Shown one piece after another: positions 62,977 to 64,000 of a DNA stretch of 64,000 nt. Positions within the stretch are counted from its first letter, which is position 1, and each line of letters starts with the position of its first letter. The position numbers were made by a program, and so were the translations under genes. Location of the stretch: contig CBDCTQ010000057.1 in NCBI GenBank assembly GCA_965222105.1, positions 124,001 to 188,000 of the forward strand. The letters are read 5' to 3'. The stretch is from CALGLS01 sp965222105. Lineage in GTDB: Bacteria > Bacteroidota > Bacteroidia > Chitinophagales > Saprospiraceae. The notes under the pieces are model-generated. The model saw nothing but the letters and a program-made list of their open reading frames with translations, was not told where the DNA came from and searched no databases.

Positions 62977-63234
62977 CACCTGCCGGCAGAAAAGACCTGT
63001 ACACAATGCGGAGCCCCCATAAAAGGCCGCGCTGACAAAAAATATTGCAGCACCAAATGCAAAAACGATTACAACTACCTCCACCGCCAAACCAACGACA
63101 TAGTAAAAACAATTGACAACATCCTCAAAAAAAACCACCGGATAATGACCCTGCTTTTCAAAGACGAAAAGCGAAAACACTTCAAAGTCCAGAAAGTATT
63201 TTTGTCCAAAATGGGATTTGACTTTTCCTATTAG
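62977..63234 (+). pseudogene. decayed copy of the zinc-ribbon gene
   Basis: An open frame of 85 codons without a usable start encodes 'CTQCGAPIKGRADKKYCSTK' followed by CKN, and ends 'VFLSKMGFDFSY' plus stop, a diverged and shortened version of the neighbour. An in-frame TGA at 62974 precedes it. Confidence 0.6.
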
Positions 63235-63349
63235 ACACTATGAATGGATTTTTTGTGTAGCAACTGAAGAGCAATTTTTTACCTAACCGAGGAACACCCG
63301 GAGTCCCGATAGCTGTCAAGGAATTTATTACCCTAGTTTATTATAATCC

Positions 63350-64000
63350 TCAACTGAATCTAAAATCAAGTTTAAAATTAAAGAGCCATGGGATTTTAGG
63401 GTTTATACCTTGCTGGGCCAGTTTAGCTGGCAAGTTAGAAAAATGTTTCTGAAGTTGGAGTGAATTAGGTGCATTATAAAAAGTGATGATAATAGTATCG
63501 TCTTTGACCTTGAGGTTGGCATCCATGTTGAGGAAAATAGATTGAGCTGTATGTTTAGCTGTCCATTGTGAGAGGGGTTGAGGTAAAAGTTTTTTGAGTT
63601 CAAAGCAAGCAGCCTGCGCGAGTAGTCCGGCAGATTGTTTAGCGTATCGGATGTTTAAGTTCCATGTTGAGGCTCTTGTCCAGGCCATATCCCCTTCAAA
63701 GTTGAAGAATTGTTCAATGGACCATCTTTGAGGGAATAGTTGATTGACCTGAATGAAGGGGCTGATGTGATTAGTGGTAGAAATAAATGGTTTAAAAGAA
63801 AAATCTTGTGTTTTAGCCCCAGTTCTTTGAACGATGAGTAAGAATTGTTGGTCGCTATTATGAAAGTGAAAAAGTCATTTGGTCAAATTGTTTAAGAATG
63901 CGTTTGTGCATAGGGGCGGGAACAATGATGTCAAATCGCGGATGGTTTTTGATATAGGTAAGCAATTGGCTGGTGCAATGTTCGGTATCAGCTAAGATCA
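63350..64000 (-). pseudogene. DDE-type transposase, C-terminal part, frameshifted and cut by the window edge
   Basis: The C-terminal frame (63350 to about 63850) encodes 'QLFPQRWSIEQFFNFEGDMA' and 'RASTWNLNIRYAKQSAGLLA', the Glu-containing end typical of IS4-superfamily transposases. Upstream the protein continues in another frame ('LLTYIKNHPRFDIIVPAPMH'), with two stops after 'FDQMTFSLS' near 63860. At least one frameshift, so a relic. Confidence 0.65.

Overview
The window looks like a chromosomal segment of a member of the Bacteroidota, probably a Saprospiria-type environmental bacterium. This is inferred from gene content: SprB-repeat adhesin modules, a Bacteroidota-style RHS/SpvB-like secreted giant, lipoprotein signal peptides, an ECF sigma/anti-sigma pair and a TAnnTTTG-type promoter element. 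No rRNA or tRNA gene was seen, and taxonomy below phylum is a guess.

Left part (1-10.8 kb): one minus-strand operon encoding a 1572-residue SprB-repeat surface adhesin, an OmpH/Skp-like periplasmic chaperone, a membrane-anchored unknown, and the first 1661 codons of an RHS-like exported protein that runs out of the window. A YwqK/MORN-type protein follows at 11.6-12.3 kb. From 12.5 to 23.9 kb lies a complete-looking type II secretion / type IV pilus-like machine split over three transcription units. It contains GspF, two GspI/J-type pseudopilins, a large minor component, a GspG-like major pseudopilin, a stripped-down prepilin peptidase, a GspE ATPase, a secretin, and GspL-, GspC- and GspM-like proteins plus a lipoprotein. 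A 180-bp MITE sits inside the pseudopilin operon.

Centre and right (24.2-60.9 kb): an integron-like gene-cassette array of about 37 kb. I can delimit about 18 cassette-like units. Most carry one or two small genes of unknown or accessory function (alpha/beta hydrolases, a VOC protein, a DUF2262-like protein, Cys-rich or membrane proteins, and one four-gene ECF-sigma unit), all transcribed on the minus strand. Units are bounded by inverted core sequences (GTTRRRY-like at the start, RYYYAAC-like at the end), and consecutive units are separated by imperfect hairpins resembling attC sites. The array abuts, at its upstream end, a 378-residue tyrosine recombinase (60899-62035) in the same orientation, with a possible attI-like junction after its stop codon. 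The recombinase lacks the insertion typical of integron integrases and has an extra N-terminal domain of about 95 residues.

Seven copies of one ORF-less group II intron (5' GTGCGAC, 34-nt domain V with GAAA loop, 3' end CCGAC) sit inside the attC-like hairpins. An empty site at 52.6 kb and a filled site at 45.5-46.6 kb with nearly the same flanks fix the intron ends to the base. The array is further colonised by two kinds of IS91-like units, each pairing a tyrosine recombinase with an HUH transposase, and by IS630-, IS4-, IS5/IS1182- and ISKra4-type insertion sequences. Beyond the recombinase (62-64 kb) are a small zinc-ribbon protein, a decayed copy of it, terminal-repeat relics and a broken transposase gene.
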